From positions 1-54,757 of the forward strand of contig URMK01000045.1 in NCBI GenBank assembly GCA_900548905.1: a stretch of 54,757 bases of DNA, in the 5' to 3' direction. This document shows, in pieces, positions 43,839 to 52,558 of this stretch. A program made the translations under genes and the position numbers. Source of the stretch: an uncultured Lachnospiraceae bacterium. GTDB taxonomy: Bacteria > Bacillota > Clostridia > Lachnospirales > Lachnospiraceae. Numbering within the stretch: the stretch's first letter is position 1; each line of letters opens with the position of its first letter. Below the pieces are notes generated by a model. It was given only the letters and a program-made list of their open reading frames with translations, did no database searches and was not told where the DNA came from.

Positions 43839-45160
43839 TCTGCTGTCCCTTTCCTGAACAGATCCAACGCCGCTTTGGCCGCTCCCGCCGCTGCTTCCTC
43901 TTGTATCTCTTTAAAAACCACCGGCATACCGAAGCTCCTGGCTGTTTCCTCAGCCATCAGCACATTTTTACGGATCCCGTTCCCGCTCGCCACAATCTCC
44001 GTCCGGCCTTTCCTGATTTCCTCCGGGAATTCCAGATACATCCGGTGCAGCTCCTCCGCCATGCCTCTCACATATGCCCTGACAAAGTCGGATGCATGGA
44101 ACGTGTCAAAGGTAAGGTTTTCCACGGTTCCATAAGTCTTCCCCGCACCGTCCGTTTTTCTCCGGCTTCCATATAAAGAGGGATCCACCACCAGCCCCGT
44201 TTCTTTCTTTTCTTCCCCAAGACGTGCCATCTGGTCAAATGCCTGTATTTTCTGTCCCGTAAATTCGTATATAATTTCTTCAAAAAAAGCGGCCAGTTTT
44301 TCATAAACCTTTCCGCCGTTTAAGGATGCTCCCACATAAAGGCAGCCTTTGTGAAAATAGGGCCGGATATCTGCCGCCGCGGTCCGGTAATAATGGCGGT
44401 CAAACAAGGAAACCTGGGAACCCGTACCCACGTTGATGCTGATCTGGGTTTCCGGCTTATCCAATGCGCCGTAAAAGCTGGCCTGGTTGTCACCGAACGC
44501 ACAGCTTACCGGAATGCCCTGATAAGTCCCTGCCGCTTCTTCCTTTTTGCAAAGCTGCGGGTAATAAGAAACCTCCACGCCTGCCCGCGCCAGGTTATCC
44601 CGGGCAAAATCCCCTGTCTGCACTTCATAGCCGCCGAAGCTGGCCGCTATGGATTCATGAACAAGAGGGGCCTTCCTGCCCGTAAGGCGCATGGCCACAT
44701 AATCTCCGATGTTAGCCAGCTTCACCGCCTGTTCAGGAATAAGGCCATTTTTTGCGAGATAATAATGAGTGACCGTACCGAACCCGGAGAACAGGGGCAT
44801 TCCCGCCGTCCCGCCAAGCCGTTCCTCATAGCTCATGCCATCCGCCATAGGCTTACGGCCTTTTTCATCCTTCCATGTGTAAAACGGGGAAACCGCCCTG
44901 CCCGCCGCATCCACATAAAGGATCCCGTGCATCTGGCTGGATATGCCGACAGCCTCCGCCGTATCTGCACCGAATCCGCTCTCTGCGGCCTGTTCAAGCA
45001 TATCCTGCACCTTTTCCACGATTGCTTCCGGATCCTGATCAAAGGTCCCTGGAAGAAACGCATTCTGCCGGCTTACGGCAAACGGCAGCGTTTCCTGCCC
45101 TTCTTCATAACAAACCACACAAATCGATGTTGTTCCGATATCGATACCCAGCGACCTCAT
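43820..45160 (-). CDS. FGGY-family carbohydrate kinase, sedoheptulokinase-like
   Basis: The 446-residue kinase has SLGIDIGTTSICVVCYE, AVGISSQMHGILYVD, CAFGDNQASFYGAL, NVGTGSQVSLF and a C-terminal IVASGNGIRKNVLMAEE. SQMHGILY and the short length resemble sedoheptulokinases more than xylulokinases. Its product could feed a GmhA-like isomerase encoded 19 kb downstream, but this link is inferred. It lies between the GH36 and GH2 genes. Confidence 0.8.
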   Translation of the reverse strand: MRSLGIDIGTTSICVVCYEEGQETLPFAVSRQNAFLPGTFDQDPEAIVEKVQDMLEQAAESGFGADTAEAVGISSQMHGILYVDAAGRAVSPFYTWKDEKGRKPMADGMSYEERLGGTAGMPLFSGFGTVTHYYLAKNGLIPEQAVKLANIGDYVAMRLTGRKAPLVHESIAASFGGYEVQTGDFARDNLARAGVEVSYYPQLCKKEEAAGTYQGIPVSCAFGDNQASFYGALDKPETQISINVGTGSQVSLFDRHYYRTAAADIRPYFHKGCLYVGASLNGGKVYEKLAAFFEEIIYEFTGQKIQAFDQMARLGEEKKETGLVVDPSLYGSRRKTDGAGKTYGTVENLTFDTFHASDFVRAYVRGMAEELHRMYLEFPEEIRKGRTEIVASGNGIRKNVLMAEETARSFGMPVVFKEIQEEAAAGAAKAALDLFRKGTAEWMRNK

Positions 45161-45190
45161 GCCTATACCTCCGCATTATTGCATCCGGAA

Positions 45191-47284
45191 TTACTCCCAG
45201 ATGATTTCCACCATCCGGCCTTCCCTGCCGTCCGGTCCCAACGGATCCTCCACCTGGTAAAACATACGGCCGGCTCCGATACTTTCCGCCGCCGTTCCTT
45301 CAGCCCTTATCCCGTCATACAGAATGTATGCGGGCTTTCTTCCTGTAAGAAAACCAAAGGTTCCTCCTTCGGAAAGAATAACCGTCGTTTTCCCCTCTTC
45401 CCGGCGTACCGCTTCCACGCAGCCGGCTCCAATATATTTTTCCAGAATCCCCAGCGCCGTGAATTCCTTATCCGGCAGAAGAAGGAACAATTCCCCGTCG
45501 TTTGCCTCCAGACGGAACGAAAATTCTTCTTTCCCTTCCAGACGCACCGCTTTCCTTGTACGGTAGCAATAGAGCGTCCAGGATCCTTTTTCCAGTCCCG
45601 GAATGTCAGTAAGGCCAATCTTTCCCCGAATGCTTACGCCGCCCTCTTTTGAAATATTAAATGCCGCTATCACATAACTGTCCCGATACCGGTTAAACAG
45701 CTTCAATGCATGGGTGGTATCCACCGGATTTTCAAACAGACAATCCAGGGTAGGCATCCCCACTTCTTCACAGCGGATCACTTTTCCATCTTTTTTCAGC
45801 AGAGGAAGGATATACGTCCCGTCCGTTCGTCCCACCTTATCGCTGGTGTACACAGGCCCCCCGCTCACCGCCCGGAGGATGGAATTCTGCCAGTTTTCCT
45901 CATGATCACTCCAGAACATATCCCAATCTCCCCAGAAAAATTGTCCCTGGAGAAGGGAGTTATATCCGTTCTGTACCGCATGCTCCCGGAAACCATGGGG
46001 CACATCCGGCACAAAATCATCACTGCTTCTGGATATGGCGCTGCTTGGCCGGTTCCACATATCTTCGGCAGCCATTCCCATACAATTAATAATACGGTTG
46101 TCAAAATGAAGGGCCGCGGAGGCGTTCAGCCCCTTCTGTATTTCTGCGGAGGCCCTGCCGTATTCCTTCCTGCCTGCATAGAACAGGGAAACAGCGCTCT
46201 GTCCGTCCACCTTCACAAAGTCGATATCACACCGGTTCTTTAAATACGTATGCCAGGCATCGTAAAACAGGAAAGCCCTTCCCGCCTCCGCATCCGGTAC
46301 AATCCTTCCGTCCTCCAGAATCCTGCTGCCTGCCTGCAGCGCCTCCTGTGCACAGCTTCCCGCTTCCAGGCCGTTCCAATATCCCATCACCGCGTGCCAG
46401 ACCCCTACCTGCCAGATTCCGTATTCCTTTTTCAGCTTATTTACACAGGCGCCCAATCCACCAGGGAATTTATCCGCGGCGGCGTCCATCCCCTTAAGCA
46501 CCTGCTTTTTATAATCCGCATCCAGCCAGCCGTCATCAATCAGCACCCAGCGCGCGGGAATCTGTTTGTCTGCCAGCTCTTTCATTTTTTCTTCTATCCC
46601 GTCCCGGGAAACCTCATGGTAAAAAGCATCCCAGCTGCACCACCCGAAGTATTCAAACATTCCAGGAAACGTACGCTCCTTCCGGAACATCTTCTGCTTT
46701 CCGGTGAGGGCCAGCGCTTTTTTCACCGCCTGTTCACAGCACAAATAGGGGTCGCTTCCTGCTGCCAGAACCAGGCTCAAATCATCCGCCGAAGCCTTAT
46801 TGATACAGTTGGAGGCCGCAGTGATCCGAAGCGAAAGCCCGTCTCCCGCAATGTCCGTCCGATACTCCTTCCCGCACACCGCCAGGACGGCCAGATATTC
46901 CCCGCCGTCTTTGTTCTCGGCCAGAAGAAGCTGTGTCCGCTTCGGTACCTCCTTACAGCAGGAAGGAAAAGCCGGCCGGATCCACCAGTCCTTATGCTGG
47001 TATACCGCCATTAGCCTTCCCGTGCCTTCCAGAACCATCCGGAAGGATACGCCCTTTACCGGATCGAGATAAGTCTGCGGACCGAAAAAGGGTTCTTTCG
47101 GCGGTTTCACGGCATGGAAGAAAACGGCCGCTTCTTCCTCCCGACGGATTTCCAGAGAGGTTCTGATTCCCTCTGACTCTTCTGCACCCAGAAGGATCCG
47201 CATTCCTCCTTCTGTTTCCAGAACTGCTTTTTCTTCCTGTCCGCAGCCAACAGGGAACTCTTCACTGGTTTTTTTAACAAACAT
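45191..47284 (-). CDS. GH36-type alpha-galactosidase / raffinose-synthase (Sip1)-like protein
   Basis: The 697-residue protein has FGWCSWDAFY, WVLIDDGWL, the predicted nucleophile Asp360 in DIDFVKVDGQS and the acid/base pair in SRSSDDFVPD (422-423). WGDWDMFWSDH and SGGPVYTSDKVG are further hallmarks of the raffinose synthase branch of GH36. It should act on alpha-galactosides by hydrolysis or transfer. No signal peptide is visible, so it is cytoplasmic. It lies about 45 bp after the ROK regulator. Confidence 0.87.
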   Translation of the reverse strand: MFVKKTSEEFPVGCGQEEKAVLETEGGMRILLGAEESEGIRTSLEIRREEEAAVFFHAVKPPKEPFFGPQTYLDPVKGVSFRMVLEGTGRLMAVYQHKDWWIRPAFPSCCKEVPKRTQLLLAENKDGGEYLAVLAVCGKEYRTDIAGDGLSLRITAASNCINKASADDLSLVLAAGSDPYLCCEQAVKKALALTGKQKMFRKERTFPGMFEYFGWCSWDAFYHEVSRDGIEEKMKELADKQIPARWVLIDDGWLDADYKKQVLKGMDAAADKFPGGLGACVNKLKKEYGIWQVGVWHAVMGYWNGLEAGSCAQEALQAGSRILEDGRIVPDAEAGRAFLFYDAWHTYLKNRCDIDFVKVDGQSAVSLFYAGRKEYGRASAEIQKGLNASAALHFDNRIINCMGMAAEDMWNRPSSAISRSSDDFVPDVPHGFREHAVQNGYNSLLQGQFFWGDWDMFWSDHEENWQNSILRAVSGGPVYTSDKVGRTDGTYILPLLKKDGKVIRCEEVGMPTLDCLFENPVDTTHALKLFNRYRDSYVIAAFNISKEGGVSIRGKIGLTDIPGLEKGSWTLYCYRTRKAVRLEGKEEFSFRLEANDGELFLLLPDKEFTALGILEKYIGAGCVEAVRREEGKTTVILSEGGTFGFLTGRKPAYILYDGIRAEGTAAESIGAGRMFYQVEDPLGPDGREGRMVEIIWE

Positions 47285-47328
47285 ATCCCGTCTCCATCAT
47301 TTTTTGTGTATTTGAGGGTACTGAACCG

Positions 47329-48600
47329 TTACGCATTTTTACAGAATACTTCATTTACCTTTTCATTGAAGAAATTATCAGCTACAATTTCCCCTGCACC
47401 GATGACACCCGCATTTTCCCCCAGCTTGGATACCGCAAGGAAATTTTCCTTGGCTCCCTTGACCTTTCTGGCATTCGCCACGTTGGTGACGATGTCAAAA
47501 TACCTGGGGTATTTCTGTATGAGGATCCCGCCCAGGATAATGATCTGGGGATCCAGTATATTTATCAGGTTGCTGACGGCAACCCCTACATAAAAGGCGG
47601 ACTGGTTCAGAATGGAAATCGTCAGCAAATCCTTCTTTTCCGCCATCTTGAATACGTCTTCAATCACCAGGTCCTCCCGTTTTGCATAAAGGGGATGCCC
47701 CGGTTCCTTTTCCAGCTGGGCCTTCAGTTCACGCAGCACCGCGATTCCCGAACTCATGGCCTCCAGGCAGCCTTTGTTGCCGCAGTTGCACAGCGGCCCG
47801 TTGATATCTATCGTAATATGTCCGAACTCTCCGGCTATACTGTTGGCTCCTATGTTTAATTTACCATCTATTATCAGGCCGGAACCAATACCCATATCCA
47901 CATCCACATAGGCAAGATCATAGCAGTCGTTTCCGTGGAAAGGGACGCTGCCATGGATGCTCCCGCTTCCACGGATGCTCCCGCTTCCGTACCAATACTC
48001 CCCGAACGCAATAACATTGGTATCCTTCTGTACATACACGCTGCATCCGCATTTTGACTCCAGGATTTCCTTCAGAGGCAGATAGCTCAGCATCGGTATA
48101 TTGGGCGGGGTGAGAATTACGCCGTTCTCCGTATCCACAGGGCCGGGCACCCCAACGCCAATCCCCAGAATGTTATCCTTTTCAATTCCCGATCTTTGTA
48201 TTACCTTTTCTATCTCAGAAACCAGCATCTCTACGAACGCACTCTGGTTGGGAAAATCCTGCTGCATGGAACAGCGTTCCACCTCCAGAATCTCACCCCG
48301 CAGGTCCATCATGGCAATGCTGGTAACAAATTTGTTAATATGTATTCCTACCACATACCGGTAAGTTTCATTTACCGCATAGGTAACCGCACGGCGTCCC
48401 ATACCGCCGGCTTCCATTTCGTCGCAGCGGATCAGATGCAGCTCCTCCAGCTCCTCCAGTATTTTTTTAATAGCCATGAAGGTAAGTCCCGTCACCGACG
48501 CAAGGCCTGCTTTGGTGGCGGTTTTATTTTTCCTGATATAATTCAGTACCGTCCTTCGGTTAAAATTTTTCAGTTGAACCTGGTTTGTTTGCTCTCCCAT
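47329..48600 (-). CDS. ROK-family transcriptional regulator (NagC/XylR type)
   Basis: The 423-residue protein has an N-terminal winged helix (NRRTVLNYIRKNKTATKAGL, then LTFMAIKKILEELEELHLI) followed by a ROK domain with VVGIHINKFVTSIAMMD, VDMGIGSGLIIDG, GEFGHITID and the intact zinc motif CNCGNKGCLEA. It is the likely repressor of the cluster and would be released by a sugar or sugar phosphate. Residues about 203-216 are a repeat insertion read out of phase (GSGSIR, GSGSIH), in the loop before VDMGIGSG. It lies between the binding-protein gene and GH36. Confidence 0.92.
   Translation of the reverse strand: MGEQTNQVQLKNFNRRTVLNYIRKNKTATKAGLASVTGLTFMAIKKILEELEELHLIRCDEMEAGGMGRRAVTYAVNETYRYVVGIHINKFVTSIAMMDLRGEILEVERCSMQQDFPNQSAFVEMLVSEIEKVIQRSGIEKDNILGIGVGVPGPVDTENGVILTPPNIPMLSYLPLKEILESKCGCSVYVQKDTNVIAFGEYWYGSGSIRGSGSIHGSVPFHGNDCYDLAYVDVDMGIGSGLIIDGKLNIGANSIAGEFGHITIDINGPLCNCGNKGCLEAMSSGIAVLRELKAQLEKEPGHPLYAKREDLVIEDVFKMAEKKDLLTISILNQSAFYVGVAVSNLINILDPQIIILGGILIQKYPRYFDIVTNVANARKVKGAKENFLAVSKLGENAGVIGAGEIVADNFFNEKVNEVFCKNA
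47955..47990 (-). repeat. 18-bp tandem repeat, 2 units, in the ROK regulator gene
   Basis: Units of ATGGAAGCGGGAGCATCC type (start codons altered to ACG and GTG) are read in another phase and encode GSGSIR-GSGSIH. A partial third unit follows. Confidence 0.88.
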
Positions 48601-48623
48601 CCTCTGGCTCCTTTTTATCCGGA

Positions 48624-48655
48624 CGGCGGAGGGAAGGAATCCCTTCCCTCCGCCG
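48624..48655 (-). promoter_or_regulatory. Strong intercistronic hairpin after the binding-protein gene
   Basis: A perfect 14-bp stem (48624-48637 and 48642-48655) with loop AATC. No long T run follows, so it is more likely an mRNA-stabilising or partial-attenuation hairpin than a full terminator. It would keep the substrate-binding protein in excess over downstream enzymes. Confidence 0.7.
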
Positions 48656-48701
48656 CTCCGTCACAGATTCTGCCGCTCCGGTTATCCCCGGAATATACAG
48701 C

Positions 48702-50051
48702 TTAATCCATTACTACTTCCGGATACATGTCATGTAATTTATTTTTGAACTCCTGGATAATTGCATCATTATCCTTTCCTTCTTTGATACCGTTAGTTGC
48801 TGCTTCCTGGAATTTGTTCTGTGTTACACGGGTGAACTTATCAGGGGTGATACCAACTATTTTATCACAGATTTCACTATAGGTTGCCAGCAGGTTCTGT
48901 CCGCCGAAATCTTCAGAAGTAAAGCCTTCCGCCATTTCATCACATACCTTCTTGCTCGCAGGCACCTGATTATACTTCTCCAGATTCAGCTTCTGGAAAT
49001 CATCGGATGCAATGTAGGTCAGGAATGCAGCCGCCAGATCTTTTTTCTCGGAGTTATTATATACACAGGTTCCCGTCACGCCTTCATAAGAAGCGTTGAA
49101 CGGCACTGCTATCCCTACATTACCTTTATTTGCATCCCAATCCGTAAAGAAATCCCAGGAAGGCATTACACGGAAAAGAATGGTTCCGTCATTCCATGCA
49201 GCCGCCCATTCGGAACTCCAGCTTCCCAGTTCCGCATTGGCTTTGCTGTTGTACATGGTACGCATATTGTCAATCATACCAACCCAGTCGTCGGTGATTT
49301 CCAGCTTTCCGTCTCTTACAAGAGGATCAAAGGAGAAGGCATCCACCTTTACCATTTCAGAAATGTTCGGCCACAGCTGAACAGTACCGTTTGATTTTTC
49401 ATATATTTCTTCGCCCTTTGCAATGATGGAGGGCCAATCGGACAGCATTGCGGAAATCTCAGCAGGGTCACTGGTCCCCAGCCATTCTTCGCAGGCATCC
49501 CTTAAGTACCAGAAGCCTACGGGTGAGGACTGGAAGCTCATTGTTTTGAACTTGCCGGTGGAATCCTTCATTCCGGCGATCTGGAAATCATAGAAATCCT
49601 TGGTCAGCTCTTCAATGTTCATGTAAGACAGATCCGCAATCAGCTCGCTGTCAAGGAACTCATACATATAATTTTCTTCCAGGTCAAATACATCCGGTAC
49701 ATTGTCGCCGCTCTGCAGGGCTGTCAGGATTTTGGTCCTGTACTCGTCCCCGCCGAATACCTGAAGGTCAATTTTTACATTCGGATATTTCTCATTAAAT
49801 GCGTTCACCAGGTTGTTCGCGCTGTCGGTATAGGTCCAGTAGGTAAACTCCCCTTCCAGACTTGCCGGATCCACCTGCGCGGCCTCGGACTGCGCCGTAC
49901 CCGTTTCCGCTGCCTGGGAGCTTTCCGCAGCGGGTGTGCTCTGTGCTTCCCCCGTGCTTTCAGCCGGCGTTGAAGTATTGCTTCCGCAGCCTGCAAGCAC
50001 CCCTGCCAACATCGCCGTACTCAAAAGTACAGATAAAAGTTTCTTCTTCAT
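48702..50051 (-). CDS. Carbohydrate ABC transporter substrate-binding lipoprotein
   Basis: The 449-residue protein has a signal peptide with lipobox LAGC (Cys about 22) and a Ser/Thr/Glu/Ala-rich linker. The solute-binding fold has FTYWTYTDSANNLVNAFNEKYPNVKID, EYRTKILTALQSGDNVPDVF and AAFLTYIASDDFQKLNL, typical of extracellular family 1. It captures oligosaccharides for the two permeases encoded directly upstream. No ATPase gene is seen in the cluster; such importers commonly share an ATPase (MsmK-like) encoded elsewhere. Confidence 0.94.
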   Translation of the reverse strand: MKKKLLSVLLSTAMLAGVLAGCGSNTSTPAESTGEAQSTPAAESSQAAETGTAQSEAAQVDPASLEGEFTYWTYTDSANNLVNAFNEKYPNVKIDLQVFGGDEYRTKILTALQSGDNVPDVFDLEENYMYEFLDSELIADLSYMNIEELTKDFYDFQIAGMKDSTGKFKTMSFQSSPVGFWYLRDACEEWLGTSDPAEISAMLSDWPSIIAKGEEIYEKSNGTVQLWPNISEMVKVDAFSFDPLVRDGKLEITDDWVGMIDNMRTMYNSKANAELGSWSSEWAAAWNDGTILFRVMPSWDFFTDWDANKGNVGIAVPFNASYEGVTGTCVYNNSEKKDLAAAFLTYIASDDFQKLNLEKYNQVPASKKVCDEMAEGFTSEDFGGQNLLATYSEICDKIVGITPDKFTRVTQNKFQEAATNGIKEGKDNDAIIQEFKNKLHDMYPEVVMD

Positions 50052-50120
50052 AGTATACCTCCTAAATGATTAAATGTGAAAGTTTATATTTATCAGTCGT
50101 GCTGATATAATATCAGATTC

Positions 50121-50966
50121 CTAACCTTTTACTGCCGCTCCTATGGATATCTTCTCCATAATTATCCTGGAAGCAAAGCAGAATACAATGACCATAGGAA
50201 TGATGGAGACCAGCATCCCCACATACTGCGCGCCGTAATCCGCATGCGTGGAATCACGGACCGTTGCGATCATCAGGGGAAGTGTGAATTTGTTCTTGTC
50301 ATTTAAAACAATCAGCGGAGTCAGATAGCTGTTCCAGGTACCGATAAATGTCATGACCCCCTGTGTTACCAGCGCCGGCACTACCAGCGGAAGGACCAGC
50401 TTATGGTATATGGTCAGCTCCTTACATCCGTCCATAACCGCCGCTTCAATCAGCTCATTGGGAAGTGCCCCGTCAATATACTGCTTATAGAAGAACACGG
50501 CAAAACAGTTGGATATGGTGGGTACAATCAAGGTAAAATAATTGTTCAGAAGCTTCATTGCCTGTATTTCCTTATAGAAGCCTATAATACCCAGCTGTCC
50601 AGGAAGCATCATCGCCACCAGAATGACGGAGAACAGGAAGTTCTTCCCTTTAAAGTTAAATTTGGAGAACGCATAAGCAGCCATCATAGTGAAATAGTTC
50701 TGAACTACTGTCACCGTAATTGCAAGAATAAGGCTGTTGACGATACCCTTATATAAATCAATGTTCTGCGTCAGACGTTCAAAGTTTTCCTTCAGGTGCG
50801 TGCCGGGAAGCACGTTGATTTTAGCCACTATATTATAGTTATCATGCGTGGAGGAAATTATCATTACAAAGAAAGGATAAAAGGCTGTTACCGCCATTAC
50901 AATGGCGAACAGATATACAGCACCCCTGCACAGAATTCTTTTCGTTTTCGCATTCCTGTTTTGCAT
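50121..50966 (-). CDS. Carbohydrate ABC transporter permease (MalG type)
   Basis: The 281-residue permease has six predicted helices and the EAA loop ELIEAAVMDGCKELTIYHKLV, followed by LPLVVPALVTQGVMTFIGTW. It pairs with the upstream MalF-type permease, and the two genes share one base (TAATG). Confidence 0.94.
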   Translation of the reverse strand: MQNRNAKTKRILCRGAVYLFAIVMAVTAFYPFFVMIISSTHDNYNIVAKINVLPGTHLKENFERLTQNIDLYKGIVNSLILAITVTVVQNYFTMMAAYAFSKFNFKGKNFLFSVILVAMMLPGQLGIIGFYKEIQAMKLLNNYFTLIVPTISNCFAVFFYKQYIDGALPNELIEAAVMDGCKELTIYHKLVLPLVVPALVTQGVMTFIGTWNSYLTPLIVLNDKNKFTLPLMIATVRDSTHADYGAQYVGMLVSIIPMVIVFCFASRIIMEKISIGAAVKG

Positions 50967-51883
50967 TATGCCTTTCCTCCTTTCTTAATTTTCTTCGGCT
51001 TGCTGCCGTAATCATCTTTTTTATCCCTTGTCACCAGCAGCGAGAACACACTGAAAATGGCAATGATAACAAAGATACCGTAAGCCACGGCCGCACCATA
51101 TCCAAACTGGAACCTTACAAATGCGGATTCATACATATACTTAACCATCGTCCAGGTTGCATCCCCCGGAACGGACTTGAATACCAGATGGGACTCATCA
51201 AACATCTGCAGGCCGCCGATAATGGAAGTAACCATGACGTAAATCAGAATCGGCTTCATGAGCGGGATTGTTATTCTGGTTATCCTCTGCCATGCACTGG
51301 CTCCATCCACCTCTGCCGCCTCCATAACCTCCTCGGAAATGGAATTGATACCTGCCGTAAAATAAATGATATTGAAACCGAAATTCTTCCAGCAGATGGC
51401 AATCGCAATAACGATCCTAGCCAGCATGGGGTTGTTCTGGAAATCCACCGCTTCCAGTCCGAATGTACTGATGATATTGTTCACCGCACCGCCGGGATAG
51501 GAAAACAGAGCGCCGAACAGAAGGCCGATAGTTACCGGCGTAACCAGGTTAGGGAAATAATACAGATTCCTTAAAAGGAATTTTCCCCGGAACCATTTGT
51601 TGCTGAGAATCAGGGAAAGCACAAATGCAATTGTCAGCTGCGGTATTATGGACATGATCCAAATCAGCAGCGTGTTTAAAATGGTCTGGAAAAAATAACC
51701 CGATTCAATCATTCGCTGGTAGTTCTCCAGTCCGATAAAGGTAAACTTCCCGGACAGAACGTCCATATTGCAGAAACTCAGTACAAAGGAATATAAAATT
51801 GGGAATAAACTAAATATTAAAAAAACTATAAAAAATGGTGCAATATAAAAATATGCATATCTGTTCCTTTTTTTCGAATTCAA
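50966..51883 (-). CDS. Carbohydrate ABC transporter permease (MalF type)
   Basis: The 305-residue permease has about six helices and the EAA loop EEVMEAAEVDGASAWQRITRI. It probably starts at a TTG at 51883, which has AAAGGAGAGGATAAC directly upstream and gives the usual N-terminus NSKKRNRYAYFYIAPFF. The longer frame to 51994 lacks such a signal. It is the first gene of the 28-kb cluster. Confidence 0.9.
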   Translation of the reverse strand: MNSKKRNRYAYFYIAPFFIVFLIFSLFPILYSFVLSFCNMDVLSGKFTFIGLENYQRMIESGYFFQTILNTLLIWIMSIIPQLTIAFVLSLILSNKWFRGKFLLRNLYYFPNLVTPVTIGLLFGALFSYPGGAVNNIISTFGLEAVDFQNNPMLARIVIAIAICWKNFGFNIIYFTAGINSISEEVMEAAEVDGASAWQRITRITIPLMKPILIYVMVTSIIGGLQMFDESHLVFKSVPGDATWTMVKYMYESAFVRFQFGYGAAVAYGIFVIIAIFSVFSLLVTRDKKDDYGSKPKKIKKGGKA

Positions 51884-52218
51884 GTTATCCTCTCCTTTTC
51901 CCCGCAATTCATTGGGCACTATGTATATTTTGTATGTCTTTAATAAGTATTTATGTGCCATTTCTCTTTCTGGTATCAATATATACCATCTCAATTAAGA
52001 AATCAACTACTAATTAAACTTTTTTTAATAATTATCCTCAGTTTGATCATTTGCATAATTTTTGTGTGCTGTTTTTGTTTATATTTACTGTGTCTTTTCC
52101 TATATTCTCCAATATTTCCAAGGGTTTATCCGATTCGATACCTGATTATTAAGTTAAGTTTAATTAGTCTCCCTGCTTACCATCCCGCCTCATAGCCACA
52201 GGGACATTTGTTTCCGAA
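51884..52218 (-). promoter_or_regulatory. AT-rich control region of the glycan cluster
   Basis: This gene-free stretch is very AT-rich and contains a 13-bp perfect inverted repeat: ACTAATTAAACTT at 52009-52021 and AAGTTTAATTAGT at 52156-52168. A weak promoter-like TTGATT with a TATATT about 15-17 bases on is the best candidate. The repeats would suit an AT-rich operator pair for the ROK regulator; no perfect cre site was seen. Confidence 0.4.
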
Positions 52219-52257
52219 AACAGCCCCGGCTATGAACATTTCATAGCCGGGGCTGTT
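52219..52257 (-). terminator. Terminator downstream of the GH20 transcription unit
   Basis: A perfect 18-bp stem (52219-52236 and 52240-52257) with a 3-base loop, followed on the minus strand by TTTTCGG. It isolates the GH20 unit from the transporter operon. Confidence 0.8.
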
Positions 52258-52270
52258 ATGATTCTTATTC

Positions 52271-52558
52271 TTATATTTCCCCAAATTCCGGGGAGTTATC
52301 AGCAGTTATTCCTTTTTCAAATTCCTCTATTGTTTCCGCTCTGGCGGCAAGCTTCAGCCATTTACTTAGGGTTTCCGGATTATGCTGTTCCATAATCCTG
52401 TTTTCCAGTTCTTTCGGAACCTTTCCCATTTCTTCCAGTAATTCCAGTACAGATGCCGCCCTGCAGAACAAGGCAAAATCACTCAGGTTAAAGGCATAGT
52501 CCTCGGCAGTTCCCCATCCATTCCTTTTCTGTTTTTTATACCGGCGAAGCCGACACAA
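52271..52558 (-). CDS. Hypothetical 95-residue protein
   Basis: The frame follows GH20 with a 23-base overlap and could start at a TTG. The protein is basic at its N-terminus and then helical and acidic (LKLAARAETIEEFEKGITAD). LELLEEMGKVPKELENRIME and SKWLKLAARAETIEEF resemble the C-terminal tails of some Rpn-type nuclease/transposase proteins, so it may be a remnant. I do not recognise it with confidence. Confidence 0.4.
   Translation of the reverse strand: MCRLRRYKKQKRNGWGTAEDYAFNLSDFALFCRAASVLELLEEMGKVPKELENRIMEQHNPETLSKWLKLAARAETIEEFEKGITADNSPEFGEI

Noticed and set aside
49862..50000. Ala/Glu/Ser-rich repeats in the binding-protein linker as further 18-bp repeats
   Set aside because: They do not fit the 18-bp consensus; such linkers after a lipobox are normal in Clostridia.
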